Part shown: positions 50,640-59,781 of the stretch, in pieces
How positions within the stretch are numbered: the stretch's first letter is position 1
Layout: every line of letters starts with the position of its first letter
Assembly (NCBI RefSeq): GCF_040783535.2
Contig: NZ_JBFONW020000001.1
Location: 1,054,001-1,118,000 of the forward strand
Length of the DNA stretch: 64,000 nt
From: Aestuariibius insulae
Lineage (GTDB): Bacteria; Pseudomonadota; Alphaproteobacteria; Rhodobacterales; Rhodobacteraceae
Reading direction: 5' to 3'
Program-made: the position numbers and the translations under genes
Notes under the pieces: generated by a model
Seen by the model: only the letters and a program-made list of their open reading frames with translations
Database searches by the model: none
What the model was told of the DNA's origin: nothing

Positions 50640-53089
50640 GCCTGCACCCGCCGCACCGCGGCCAGAACCCGCTCCGCCGTCGCGGGCGCATCCAGCGCCG
50701 GATAGCCCGGCCCGCAGGCCGCGACCGCATCGCTGAGCGCCAGCCAGACCGAAATCCCCAGCATGAAGGGCGGCTCGCCCACCGCCTTGGAGCGATAGAT
50801 CGTCTCCTCCCGGTTCTCCCCGTCCCAAAGCGCGACATTGAACACATCCGGCGCATCCGAGGCGCAGGGGATCTTGTAGGTCGCCGGCGCATGGGTCCGC
50901 AGCCGACCCTCGCCATCCCAGACCAGCTCCTCGGTGGTCAGCCAGCCCGCGCCCTGCACGAAGCCGCCCTCGATCTGCCCGATATCCAAAGCCGGGTTCA
51001 GCGACGCACCGCAATCATGCAGGATATCGGCGCGCAGGATCCGGTTCTCTCCGGTCAGCGTGTCGATCACAACCTCGCTGACGGCGCAGCCATGGGCAAA
51101 GTAAAAGAACGGTCGCCCCTGACCCTTGATCCTGTCCCAGCGGATCTCGGGCGTCTTGTAAAACCCCGTCGCCGACAGGCTCACCCGGTTCTCGTACACC
51201 AGCTTGGCGGCTGAGGCAAAGCTCATCTCTTCCGCCCCGACCCGCACGAGGCCATCCGCGAACACCACCTCCGATGGCCGCGCCTTAAACAGCCCCGCAA
51301 GGCATTCCGCCATCCGCTCCCGGATCGTGTCGCAGGCGGCCTTCACGGCCATCCCGTTCAGATCCGATCCCGACGAGGCCGCGGTCGCCGAGGTATTGGG
51401 CACCTTGCCCGTATCCGTCGCCGTGATCCGCACCACCTCCGGCTCCACCCCGAACCGCGCGGCGGCCACCTGAGCGACCTTCTGGAACAATCCCTGTCCC
51501 ATCTCGGTCCCGCCATGGTTCATGGCGATGGTCCCGTCCTGATAGACATGGACCAGGGCTCCGGCCTGATTAAGATGCGTCAGCGTGAACGAGATCCCGA
51601 ACTTCACCGGCGAAAAGGCGATCCCCCGCTTCAGGACCCTGTTCGCCGCATTCCAGCGCGCAATCTCCGCCCGCCGCGCCGCATAATCCGACGTCTCCAA
51701 AAGCCGTTCCGTCATCGCGCCCAACTCGAAATCCTTCACCTTCATTCCGTAAGGCGTCGTATTCTCCCCGCCCGAAGGCACGCCCCCCCCGCGCTCCGAC
51801 GGCACCGCACCCACAGCCCCCCGCGAGGCTGCATCTCCCGAAACCGCGATCTCCACGTCGCGCGGATCTCTCTTCATCTGGCCCGAAATACTCCGGGGGG
51901 TCCGGGGGGCTGGTCCCCCGGCGCTCTCCGCATAGTAATTCCGCTGCCGCAACTCCGCTGGATCCACCCCCAGCACATGGGCCGCGTGGTCCATCACCCG
52001 CTCGATCCCCGCCATGCCCTGCGGTCCGCCAAATCCCCGGAACGCCGTCGCCGATTGCGTATGTGTCTTCAGCCGGTGCGAGGTGATCCGCGTGGCCGGC
52101 AGCAGATAGGCATTGTCCGCATGCAGCATCGCCCGGTCCGCCACCGGCAAGGACAGATCCTGCGCCCAGCCGCAGCGCATGTAATGCGTGAAATCCACCC
52201 CAAGGATCCGCCCGCGCGCATCAAAGCCCGCGCGATACTCCACCCGGATATCGTGCCGCTTGCCGGTCACGATCATGTCGTCATCCCGGTCATAGCGCAT
52301 CTTGGCGGGCCGCCCGGTCCGTGCCGCGATCACGGCGCAGGCGACGGCGAGCGCGTTGCCCTGGCTCTCCTTGCCGCCAAAGCCGCCACCCATCCGCCGC
52401 ACCTCGACGCGCACGTCATGCATCGCCAGCCCCAACGCCTCTGCCACCTTGTGCTGGATCTCCGTCGGATGCTGCGTCGACGACTGCACCACGACCCCGC
52501 CATCCTCCTGCGGCAAAGCGAGCGCCGCCTGACCCTCCAGATAGAAATGCTCCTGCCCGCCGATCTCGACCCGGCCCTCGATCACATGCGCCGCCTCCTC
52601 CAGCGCCGCCTCCACATCGCCTTTGGAGTAAACCCGCGGCCCATCCTCGAACCGGCTCTCCGCCGCCAGCGCCTGCTCCACGGTCAGGATCGGCTCCATC
52701 GCCTCGATCTTCACCAAGGCCCGCCGCACCGCTGCCCGCGCCGCCAGATGGCTCTCGGCCGCCACCAGAAAGAGCGGCTGCCCGGCATAAAAGACCTCGC
52801 CCTCCGCCAGAAGCGGCTCGTCATGCGCAGACGGAGAGACGTCATTGGCCCCCGGGAGATCTGCAGCGACCATCACCGCGACCACCCCCGGCGCCGCCCG
52901 CACCGCCTCCAGATCCATCGCCAGGATCCGCCCGCGCGCCACCTCGCTCAACCCGAAGGCAAGCGACAGGCACCCCGCGGGCATCGGCACATCGTCCACA
53001 TAGCGCGCCGCCCCCGTCACATGCAGCCGCGCACTGTCATGCGCCAGCCCGCGCCCGACAGCGCCCGTCACCGCAGCTTCGTCCTTCAT
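50636..53089 (-). CDS. xdhB: Xanthine dehydrogenase molybdopterin-binding subunit
   Basis: An 817-residue large subunit. GRGLAHDSARLHVTGAARYVDDVPMP opens the domain, the Mo-cofactor loop is RRMGGGFGGKESQ, and GGTEMGQGLFQKVAQ and TGFYKTPEI follow. It oxidises hypoxanthine and xanthine to urate with XdhA. Between RQRNYYAES (about residue 385) and TTPYGMKV (about 432) the protein carries roughly 45 extra Gly/Pro/Arg-rich residues that homologues lack as I remember them. That DNA contains a 23-bp motif shared with xdhA and a GC-rich inverted repeat. The reading frame stays open. Overlaps xdhA by 4 bases. Confidence 0.93.
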   Translation of the reverse strand: MKDEAAVTGAVGRGLAHDSARLHVTGAARYVDDVPMPAGCLSLAFGLSEVARGRILAMDLEAVRAAPGVVAVMVAADLPGANDVSPSAHDEPLLAEGEVFYAGQPLFLVAAESHLAARAAVRRALVKIEAMEPILTVEQALAAESRFEDGPRVYSKGDVEAALEEAAHVIEGRVEIGGQEHFYLEGQAALALPQEDGGVVVQSSTQHPTEIQHKVAEALGLAMHDVRVEVRRMGGGFGGKESQGNALAVACAVIAARTGRPAKMRYDRDDDMIVTGKRHDIRVEYRAGFDARGRILGVDFTHYMRCGWAQDLSLPVADRAMLHADNAYLLPATRITSHRLKTHTQSATAFRGFGGPQGMAGIERVMDHAAHVLGVDPAELRQRNYYAESAGGPAPRTPRSISGQMKRDPRDVEIAVSGDAASRGAVGAVPSERGGGVPSGGENTTPYGMKVKDFELGAMTERLLETSDYAARRAEIARWNAANRVLKRGIAFSPVKFGISFTLTHLNQAGALVHVYQDGTIAMNHGGTEMGQGLFQKVAQVAAARFGVEPEVVRITATDTGKVPNTSATAASSGSDLNGMAVKAACDTIRERMAECLAGLFKARPSEVVFADGLVRVGAEEMSFASAAKLVYENRVSLSATGFYKTPEIRWDRIKGQGRPFFYFAHGCAVSEVVIDTLTGENRILRADILHDCGASLNPALDIGQIEGGFVQGAGWLTTEELVWDGEGRLRTHAPATYKIPCASDAPDVFNVALWDGENREETIYRSKAVGEPPFMLGISVWLALSDAVAACGPGYPALDAPATAERVLAAVRRVQA
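51872..51921. repeat. Intragenic repeat segment in xdhB
   Basis: A 23-bp motif, CTTCATCTGGCC plus CGAAATACTCC (51872-51894), and then the inverted repeat CCGGGGG (51902-51908)/CCCCCGG (51915-51921). The motif agrees at 21 of 23 positions with 53977-53999 in xdhA. Both are read in the same protein frame (SI-S/F-GQMK). Confidence 0.75.
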
Positions 53090-54606
53090 TCTGCCGCCTC
53101 CCGCGCCGCCGGAGCAACGTCCAGAACCGACACCGCGCCGCCCTCCAGATCCTCAAAATACCGCCGGGTCATCCCCCGCGCCGCCTCCAGTCGATACGCC
53201 GCCGAGGCCCGCATATCGCTGAGCGGCGCAAAATCCTCCGCCACCGCCTCCGCTGCCAGGTCAAAGCTCTCCCGACACCAGCGCGCCCCGACCAACGCCG
53301 CCTCGACCGCCGCCGCCCGCTTCGGCACCCCGGCCATCCCGCCGAACGCGACCCGTGCCGACCCGATCACCCCATCGGCAACCGACACCGACAGACACCC
53401 GCACACCGCCGAGATATCCTGATCGAACCGCTTACTCAGCTTATAGCACCTCAGCCGGTCCACCTGCCGGTCAAAGCTCACCGCCTCGACAAATTCGCCC
53501 GGCAACCGGTCCTGCTTGCCATACTCGATAAAGAACTCCTCCAGCGGCATCTCCCGCCGCACATCGCCCCGCCGCAGATGTAGCACCGCCCCCAGGGCAA
53601 TCAGCGCCGGCGGCCCGTCCCCGATGGGGGAGCCATTGGCAATATTGCCCCCCAGCGTCGCCGCTTGCCGCACCTGAACCGACCCGTAGCGCCGCAGCAT
53701 CTCGGCAAAGGACGGATGCAGCTCGACCACAGCCTCCCGCACCGCCTCGACCGTCGCCAACGCCCCGATCCGCACCCGCTCCGGCCCGACCTCAATCGCC
53801 TTCAGATCCTCGCATCCGCCCAGAAAACAGACCTCTCCAAGATCGCGAAGCCCCTTCGTCACCCACAGCCCCACATCTGTCGCCCCCGCGATCAACGTGG
53901 CCTCCGGATGCGCCGCATACCACTCCGCCAGCTCATCCGGCGAGGACGGCCGCACCGCCTGAGCCGCGCCGATCCCCTTCATCTGGCCAAAAATACTCCC
54001 GCCGGAGGCTGGGGACCGCAGGTCCGAAACACCGCCCTCCGCGCGAACCATCCCGGCGGCCTGGTCCCCGGAAGACACGCCTGCCTGCCACATCCCGCCC
54101 CCCGCAGGGGCGTCCGCGCGGATCTCCTTGGCCAGCCAATCAGGCACCGGCTGATCCTCGCAGGCCTCCGCCGCCCGCAGGATCGGTGCATAGCCTGTGC
54201 AGCGGCAGAGGTTCCCCGCGATCTGATCCTCATGATCGCGCTGCCCGTTCAGATGCGCCACCGCCATCGTCACCACGAAGCCCGGCGTGCAGAACCCGCA
54301 TTGCGACCCATGATGCTCCACCATTGCCGCCTGAACCGGGTGCAGCGCCCCGCTGGGCCCCGCGATGCCTTCCACCGTCCGAACCGAACAGCCCTCCAGC
54401 TGCCCCATGAAGAGAATGCAGGCATTCAAAGCGGCCGCCTCTCCGTCCCGGACCACCATGACCGAACAGGCGCCGCAATCGCCCTCGTTGCAGCCTTCCT
54501 TCGTACCCGTCAGCCCGCGCGCCTCGCGCAGCCAATCAAGCAGCGTCACAGTCGGACCCACCCGGACCCGCACATCTTCTCCGTTCAGCCGAAAGGAGAC
54601 CTCCAT
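53086..54606 (-). CDS. xdhA: Xanthine dehydrogenase Fe-S/FAD subunit
   Basis: A 506-residue small subunit. The first [2Fe-2S] motif has Cys39, Cys44 and Cys47 (KEGCNEGDCGAC), the second cluster is in QCGFCTPGF and LCRCTGY, and the FAD domain has ATLIAGATDVGLWVTKGL and ATLGGNIANGSPIGD. The linker between the two parts (about residues 160-215) is longer than usual and rich in Gly/Ala/Pro, and contains the repeat shared with xdhB. It passes electrons from the Mo centre to NAD+. First gene of the operon, with a promoter candidate at 54694-54722. Confidence 0.93.
   Translation of the reverse strand: MEVSFRLNGEDVRVRVGPTVTLLDWLREARGLTGTKEGCNEGDCGACSVMVVRDGEAAALNACILFMGQLEGCSVRTVEGIAGPSGALHPVQAAMVEHHGSQCGFCTPGFVVTMAVAHLNGQRDHEDQIAGNLCRCTGYAPILRAAEACEDQPVPDWLAKEIRADAPAGGGMWQAGVSSGDQAAGMVRAEGGVSDLRSPASGGSIFGQMKGIGAAQAVRPSSPDELAEWYAAHPEATLIAGATDVGLWVTKGLRDLGEVCFLGGCEDLKAIEVGPERVRIGALATVEAVREAVVELHPSFAEMLRRYGSVQVRQAATLGGNIANGSPIGDGPPALIALGAVLHLRRGDVRREMPLEEFFIEYGKQDRLPGEFVEAVSFDRQVDRLRCYKLSKRFDQDISAVCGCLSVSVADGVIGSARVAFGGMAGVPKRAAAVEAALVGARWCRESFDLAAEAVAEDFAPLSDMRASAAYRLEAARGMTRRYFEDLEGGAVSVLDVAPAAREAAE
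53977..53999. repeat. Intragenic repeat motif in xdhA
   Basis: 23 bp, CTTCATCTGGCC plus AAAAATACTCC, nearly identical to 51872-51894 in xdhB and followed by CGCCGGAGG. On the coding strand it reads GGAGTATTT...GGCCAGATGAAG. Confidence 0.75.
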
Positions 54607-54693
54607 CGCGATAAACCCGCCGCCTTACTTTGGGTAAAGGGATCTGGCCCGGCGTCGATGCGGCGTAGACGCTGGGCCCCCATGCGGGGAAGG

Positions 54694-54722
54694 ATCAAAG
54701 CCCGCCCGCCCGACTTTGACAA
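54694..54722 (-). promoter_or_regulatory. Candidate xdhA promoter
   Basis: On the minus strand TTGTCA (54722-54717), a 17-base spacer and TTTGAT (54699-54694) resemble a sigma-70 promoter. Transcription would begin about 80 bases upstream of the xdhA ATG. No operator was recognised. Confidence 0.4.
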
Positions 54723-54829
54723 GCCCCCGGGTGCCTTGGCCTATGTAGTCAGGGCATCTCTGCCTTGTTTTCGGGCGATCGGGCAGGCTGCCGGGCAAGG
54801 GGCAGCGCAGAGCCGCCCGTCTGCCTTAC

Positions 54830-55528
54830 TCACTCCGGAATGGCACCGATCATGTCTTTGGGCTCAAGATGCAGCGCTTCCAGAAGATGAAGTCTGAGGG
54901 ACTCGAAATCGGCGAATTCGACCTCGGTCTTTCCTTTAAGCAGCTCATATCTGAGCCCCGCTTTTGTCACGAGTTGCAGAACCGGAACATTCCAACTGTT
55001 TTTCTTGCTGGATCGTTGGGTCTTCGACACGAAAAGGCTCTCGATGTCGTCCTTTTCAAAGGTCACATTCCCCGGCCAAGGGATTGGATGATGCCTCAAG
55101 GACAGAACATCATCCTTTGCAAGGATCGTCGTTCTGTTGATCAACGAAACCATGACATAACCGATCCCGAGCACCCCGAAGATTAGATGTATCCCCGGTA
55201 TCGGAAAGGCAGAAAGAGGGTCCGAAAGAAAGTCACCTGCCTGCACAAAGGACATCGCAATAGAGTTCCAGAAGATGAAGAAGGGGATAAGAAACCAGAT
55301 CGTTCCATTTCTCCAGTTCCACGTGATCCTGAGATCCTTGCCAGTCCTGTCGACCTTGTACTTTTCACCGAGCGAACGGCGCTTGCCGATCTCTGGACGC
55401 GCCGCAATCCTGTCAAGATAAAGAGCGCCGCAATAGTCGCATCGGTCACCCTCGTTGCGATACACTCCGCAGGAAGAACAGCGGGTCGCAGCCGAGCGGG
55501 CATCAATGTCGCTTTCGTTCAATGTCAT
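54830..55528 (-). CDS. Zinc-ribbon membrane protein, hypothetical
   Basis: A 232-residue protein. An N-terminal zinc ribbon (RCSSCGVYRNEGDRCDYCG, two CxxC pairs at about residues 17-35) is followed by two membrane segments (IWFLIPFFIFWNSIAMSFV, near 78-96, and IHLIFGVLGIGYVMVSLI, near 115-132) and a C-terminal soluble part of about 95 residues that resembles a PH-like/bacterial-PH fold in its strand pattern. Composition is A+T-richer than xdhA. I do not recognise a named family. It stands alone, between xdhA and the VOC gene. Confidence 0.7.
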   Translation of the reverse strand: MTLNESDIDARSAATRCSSCGVYRNEGDRCDYCGALYLDRIAARPEIGKRRSLGEKYKVDRTGKDLRITWNWRNGTIWFLIPFFIFWNSIAMSFVQAGDFLSDPLSAFPIPGIHLIFGVLGIGYVMVSLINRTTILAKDDVLSLRHHPIPWPGNVTFEKDDIESLFVSKTQRSSKKNSWNVPVLQLVTKAGLRYELLKGKTEVEFADFESLRLHLLEALHLEPKDMIGAIPE

Positions 55529-55732
55529 GACAATACAGACTCCAGATGCGCTACAGTACCTATCAGCTGGTATCGAAAACCGAAATGGCTGCCCTGCCTG
55601 GCGCAGCTACGCGCCAACGATTGCCAGTCCGCGCTGAAGGACGGCGGCGGTCGACCTGCCCTGGTCGCCGCACCTTTGCTATAGAACAAGAAACCGGACG
55701 CCGCGGCGCGTCCACTGCAGCAGCACGGCCCC

Positions 55733-56095
55733 ATGTCCCTTCTCGGTCTCCATCACGTCCAGCTCGCCATCCCGTATGGTGCCGAGGATCGGGCGCGCGC
55801 CTTCTACGGCGATCTTCTGGGCCTGACTGTCGTTCCCAAACCGCAAGAACTGGCGGGTCGCGGCGGCCTCTGGTTCGAGACCGGCACCCTCAGGCTCCAT
55901 CTCGGGATCGAGACGCCCTTCAACCCAGCCCGCAAGGCGCATCCCGCCTTTACGGTCCAGGATCTCATCGCCCTCAGGACCCGGCTCGCCGCCGCCGAGG
56001 TTGAGGTCACCGAGATCTCCGCACTGCCCGGTCTCACCCGCTTTTACGCCAGCGACCCATTCCGCAACCGTCTGGAATTCATCCAGCCTGGCTGA
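55733..56095 (+). CDS. VOC-family (glyoxalase-like) protein
   Basis: A 120-residue protein of the vicinal-oxygen-chelate fold. It has two beta-alpha-beta-beta-beta halves: LHHVQLAIPYGAEDRARAFYGDLLGL with the first metal His, then GTLRLHLGIE, and a C-terminal RFYASDPFRNRLEFIQPG with the metal Glu. The DPFRNRLEF motif places it with small glyoxalase/bleomycin-resistance-like proteins of unknown substrate. It lies 71 bases before dnaE on the same strand. Confidence 0.87.
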   Translation: MSLLGLHHVQLAIPYGAEDRARAFYGDLLGLTVVPKPQELAGRGGLWFETGTLRLHLGIETPFNPARKAHPAFTVQDLIALRTRLAAAEVEVTEISALPGLTRFYASDPFRNRLEFIQPG

Positions 56096-56147
56096 CGCGC
56101 GGATTTCTTGTGGACAACCCGCAGCCTTCGCTTTCCAGACCGCGCAA

Positions 56148-56164
56148 CACCACATATTGTGGTG
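56148..56164. promoter_or_regulatory. Palindrome adjoining the dnaE start codon
   Basis: A perfect inverted repeat, CACCACA/TGTGGTG with TAT at the centre, two bases before the dnaE ATG. It might be an operator or an RNA hairpin acting on translation. It resembles half of an NrdR box, but its 3-bp spacer is shorter than the NrdR consensus. Confidence 0.45.
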
Positions 56165-56166
56165 CC

Positions 56167-59100
56167 ATGGCCGACACCCCCCGATTCATCCACCTGCGCT
56201 GTCACACCGAATATTCGCTGCTCGAAGGGGCCGTCCCGGTCAAAAAACTGCCCGGACTGGCTGCCGCAAGCGACATGCCAGCCGTCGCCGTCACCGACAG
56301 CAACAACCTTTTCTGCGCGCTGGAATTCTCCGAAGGTGCGGTCAAGGCTGGGGTCCAACCGATCATCGGCTGCCAGATTGATGTCGCCTATCTGGACACC
56401 GATCCCGGCAAGCAGCCCGAGCCGCCCGCCGCCATCGTGCTCCTCGCCCAGAACGAAACCGGCTACGAAAACCTCATGGCGCTCAATTCCTGCGCCTATC
56501 TCGATGCGGGCGGAGAGCTGCCCCAGGTCACGCTGGACGAACTGGCGGCCCATAGCGACGGCCTGATCGCGCTGACCGGCGGCCCGGACGGCCCCACGGG
56601 CCGCCTGCTGGCTCTCGGCCAGACCGCTAAGGCGCAGGCCCTGATGACCCGCCTCGCCGCGATCTATCCAAGCCGCCTTTATGTCGAGCTTCAGCGCCAT
56701 CCGGGCGAGGACGCCGCGCCAGAGCCGACCGAACGCGGCCATCTCGACATGGCCTATGCGATGGACCTGCCTATCGTCGCCACCAACGACGTCCACTTCC
56801 CCAAGACCGAACTTTTCGAGGCGCATGACGCACTTTTGTGCATCGCGGACGGCGCCTATGTCGACCAGAACGAGCCGCGCCGCCGCCTGACGCCCCAGCA
56901 TTACTTCAAGTCCCAGCAGGAGATGGCCACCCTCTTCGCTGACTTGCCCGAAGCGCTCGAAAACACGGTCGAGATCGCCAGACGCTGCGCCTTCAAGGCC
57001 TATAAACGCGATCCGATCCTGCCCAAATTCGCCGATGACGAGGTCGAGGAGCTGCGCCGCCAGGCCGAGGCGGGCCTCAAGGACCGTCTCGCCGTCATCC
57101 CCCATGCCGCGCCCGTGGAAGACTACGAAAAGCGCCTCGATTTCGAGCTGAAGATCATCGAAGGCATGGGCTTTCCCGGCTACTTCCTGATCGTCGCCGA
57201 CTTCATCAAATGGGCCAAGGATCACGACATCCCCGTCGGCCCCGGGCGCGGCTCCGGCGCGGGCTCGCTTGTCGCCTATGCGCTGACGATCACCGATCTT
57301 GACCCCTTGCGCTATTCGCTTCTCTTCGAACGCTTCCTCAATCCCGAACGGGTGTCGATGCCCGATTTCGACATCGACTTCTGCATGGACCGCCGCGAGG
57401 AGGTCATCCGCTACGTCCAGCAAAAATACGGCCGCGACAAGGTCGGCCAGATCATCACCTTCGGCGCTCTCCTCTCTAAGGCCGCCGTCCGCGATGTGGG
57501 CCGCGTCCTGCAAATGCCCTACGGTCAGGTCGACCGCCTCTCCAAGATGATCCCGGTCGAAGGCGTCAAACCCGTCTCGATCGAAAAGGCCCTCGCCGAC
57601 GAACCCCGCCTGCGTGAAGAGGCGAAGTCCGAAGAGGTCGTCGCCCGCCTTCTTACCTACGCCCAGCAGCTCGAGGGGCTGCTCCGCAACGCTTCCACCC
57701 ATGCCGCCGGTGTCGTCATCGGCGACCGCCCGCTCGACAAGCTGGTCCCGCTCTACCAGGACCCGCGCTCGGACATGCCCGCCACCCAGTTCAACATGAA
57801 ATGGGTCGAACAGGCGGGCCTCGTCAAATTCGACTTCCTTGGCCTCAAGACCCTCACCGTCATCCAGAACGCCGTCGATCTGATCACAGCGACCCGCCCC
57901 ATCCACCGCTCCGCAGAGGGCACCGAGCTTTACGGGCCCGCCCCCGGCACTGAAAACGACATTGGCGCGATCCCCCTCGATGACGAGGCCAGCTACAAGC
58001 TCTATGCCGCCGCCAAGACCGTCGCCGTCTTCCAGGTAGAAAGCTCGGGCATGATGGACGCCCTGCGCCGGATGAAGCCAGACTGTATCGAAGACATCAT
58101 CGCCCTCGTCGCGCTCTACCGTCCCGGCCCGATGGAGAACATCCCGAAGTTCTGCGAGGTCAAGAACGGGATCTCGGACCGCGAAAAGCTCCATCCCCTT
58201 GTCGATCACATCCTCGACGAAACCCAGGGCATCATCGTCTACCAGGAACAGGTGATGCAGATCGCGCAGGACATGGCGGGCTATAGCCTTGGCGGCGCCG
58301 ACATGCTCCGCCGCGCCATGGGCAAGAAGATCCAGGAGGCGATGGACGCCGAGCGCCCGAAATTCCTCAAGGGTGCCAAGGACAACGGCGTGGACGAGAA
58401 GAAGGCGATGGAGGTCTGGAACCTCCTCGACAAGTTCGCCAACTACGGCTTCAACAAATCCCACGCCGCCGCCTATGCTGTCGTCAGCTACCAGACCGCG
58501 TGGCTCAAGGCGAACCATCCCGTGGAGTTCATGGCTGGCGTCATGAACTGCGACATCCACCTGACCGACAAGCTCGCCGTCTATTTCCAGGAGGTCAAAA
58601 AGGGCCTCGGCCTGCCGTGGCAGCCACCTTGCCTCAACCGCTCCGACGCGACCTTCGCCGTCCGGGACGGCCAGCTTATCTATGCCCTCGGCGCGCTCAA
58701 GAATGTCGGGGTCGAGGCGATGCGCCTCATCACCGAAGCAAGAGGCGAGAAGCCCTTCGTCAACGTCTACGACCTCGCCCGCCGCGTCGAGCTCAAACGC
58801 GTCGGCAAGCGCCCGCTCGAGATGCTGGCGCGGGCAGGGGCCTTCGACCAGCTCGACCCCAACCGCCGCCGCATCTTCGACAGCCTCGACGCGCTCACCG
58901 GCTATTCGGCGGCCATCCACGACCAGCGTGGCTCAAACCAGACCTCCCTCTTCGGCGAGGCGGGCGATGACCTGCCAGAGCCGCGCCTCTCCCCCGTGCA
59001 GGACTGGCTCCCCGCCGAACGGCTGGCCGAGGAATTCCAGGCCATCGGCTTCTACCTCTCCGGCCATCCGCTCGATGACTACATGGCGCCACTCAAGCGC

Positions 59101-59655
59101 AAGCAGGTTATGACGCTCGACGAGGTCACCAAACGCGCCGAAAAAGGCCCCGCGATCGTCAAGATGGCCGGAACCGTCGCCGGCCGGCAGGAACGCAAGT
59201 CGGCCCGCGGCAACCGCTTCGCCTTCGTCCAGCTCTCCGACCCGACCGGCCAATACGAAGTCACCATGTTCTCCGACACGCTGGAGGCTGCTCGTCACTA
59301 CCTAGAGACCGGCGCGCAGGTCGTCCTGCAGGTCGAGGCGACGATGGAGGCCGAGCAACTCAAGCTCCTCGGCCGCTCCGTCTCGCCCATCGACACTGCC
59401 GTTGCCGAAGCGGGCAGCAGCGGCCTGCGCGTCTTCATCGACAACCCCGAAGCGGTCCCGACCATCGCCCGCGTCCTCGAGGATGCCGCACAGACCATCA
59501 AACGCGCAGGCAAGGGCCCGATCATCCTCGTGCTGATGGATGACACTCTTCCCGGAGAGGTTGAGATCGAAACCGGCCGCGATTTCCCCGTCACGCCCCA
59601 GATCAAGGGCGCCGTCAAATCGCTCCCTGGCGTCGTCGCGGTCGAGGACGCGTAG
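56167..59655 (+). CDS. dnaE: DNA polymerase III alpha subunit
   Basis: An 1162-residue replicative polymerase subunit, the normal DnaE1 length. The PHP domain starts FIHLRCHTEYSLLEG, the palm has GPGRGSGAGSLVAYAL and the catalytic aspartates in PDFDIDFC, then the helix-hairpin-helix region and the C-terminal OB fold (KMAGTVAGRQERKSARGNRFAF). ATG 56167 fits the family start; there is no clear ribosome-binding site, and a 17-bp palindrome CACCACA-TAT-TGTGGTG (56148-56164) ends two bases before the ATG. GTG/ATG starts further up (from 56110) are possible. This is the main chromosomal replicase. Confidence 0.96.
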   Translation: MADTPRFIHLRCHTEYSLLEGAVPVKKLPGLAAASDMPAVAVTDSNNLFCALEFSEGAVKAGVQPIIGCQIDVAYLDTDPGKQPEPPAAIVLLAQNETGYENLMALNSCAYLDAGGELPQVTLDELAAHSDGLIALTGGPDGPTGRLLALGQTAKAQALMTRLAAIYPSRLYVELQRHPGEDAAPEPTERGHLDMAYAMDLPIVATNDVHFPKTELFEAHDALLCIADGAYVDQNEPRRRLTPQHYFKSQQEMATLFADLPEALENTVEIARRCAFKAYKRDPILPKFADDEVEELRRQAEAGLKDRLAVIPHAAPVEDYEKRLDFELKIIEGMGFPGYFLIVADFIKWAKDHDIPVGPGRGSGAGSLVAYALTITDLDPLRYSLLFERFLNPERVSMPDFDIDFCMDRREEVIRYVQQKYGRDKVGQIITFGALLSKAAVRDVGRVLQMPYGQVDRLSKMIPVEGVKPVSIEKALADEPRLREEAKSEEVVARLLTYAQQLEGLLRNASTHAAGVVIGDRPLDKLVPLYQDPRSDMPATQFNMKWVEQAGLVKFDFLGLKTLTVIQNAVDLITATRPIHRSAEGTELYGPAPGTENDIGAIPLDDEASYKLYAAAKTVAVFQVESSGMMDALRRMKPDCIEDIIALVALYRPGPMENIPKFCEVKNGISDREKLHPLVDHILDETQGIIVYQEQVMQIAQDMAGYSLGGADMLRRAMGKKIQEAMDAERPKFLKGAKDNGVDEKKAMEVWNLLDKFANYGFNKSHAAAYAVVSYQTAWLKANHPVEFMAGVMNCDIHLTDKLAVYFQEVKKGLGLPWQPPCLNRSDATFAVRDGQLIYALGALKNVGVEAMRLITEARGEKPFVNVYDLARRVELKRVGKRPLEMLARAGAFDQLDPNRRRIFDSLDALTGYSAAIHDQRGSNQTSLFGEAGDDLPEPRLSPVQDWLPAERLAEEFQAIGFYLSGHPLDDYMAPLKRKQVMTLDEVTKRAEKGPAIVKMAGTVAGRQERKSARGNRFAFVQLSDPTGQYEVTMFSDTLEAARHYLETGAQVVLQVEATMEAEQLKLLGRSVSPIDTAVAEAGSSGLRVFIDNPEAVPTIARVLEDAAQTIKRAGKGPIILVLMDDTLPGEVEIETGRDFPVTPQIKGAVKSLPGVVAVEDA

Positions 59656-59781
59656 AACCAGCCAAGCCCGATCGCGCACCAAACACGAACGCCACAGGTG
59701 TCGGCGGACCCATGCGCTCGCGCTGGACTTCATTGGTTTTTCCCGCTGAGAAAGAGTGGAAAGAGCCTCGAAAGACAACCA

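Noticed and set aside
56044..58920. 958-codon minus-strand frame opposite dnaE
   Set aside because: A shadow of dnaE: high third-position GC opens the complementary frame. The translation is rich in Asp, Val, Gly and His and resembles no family.
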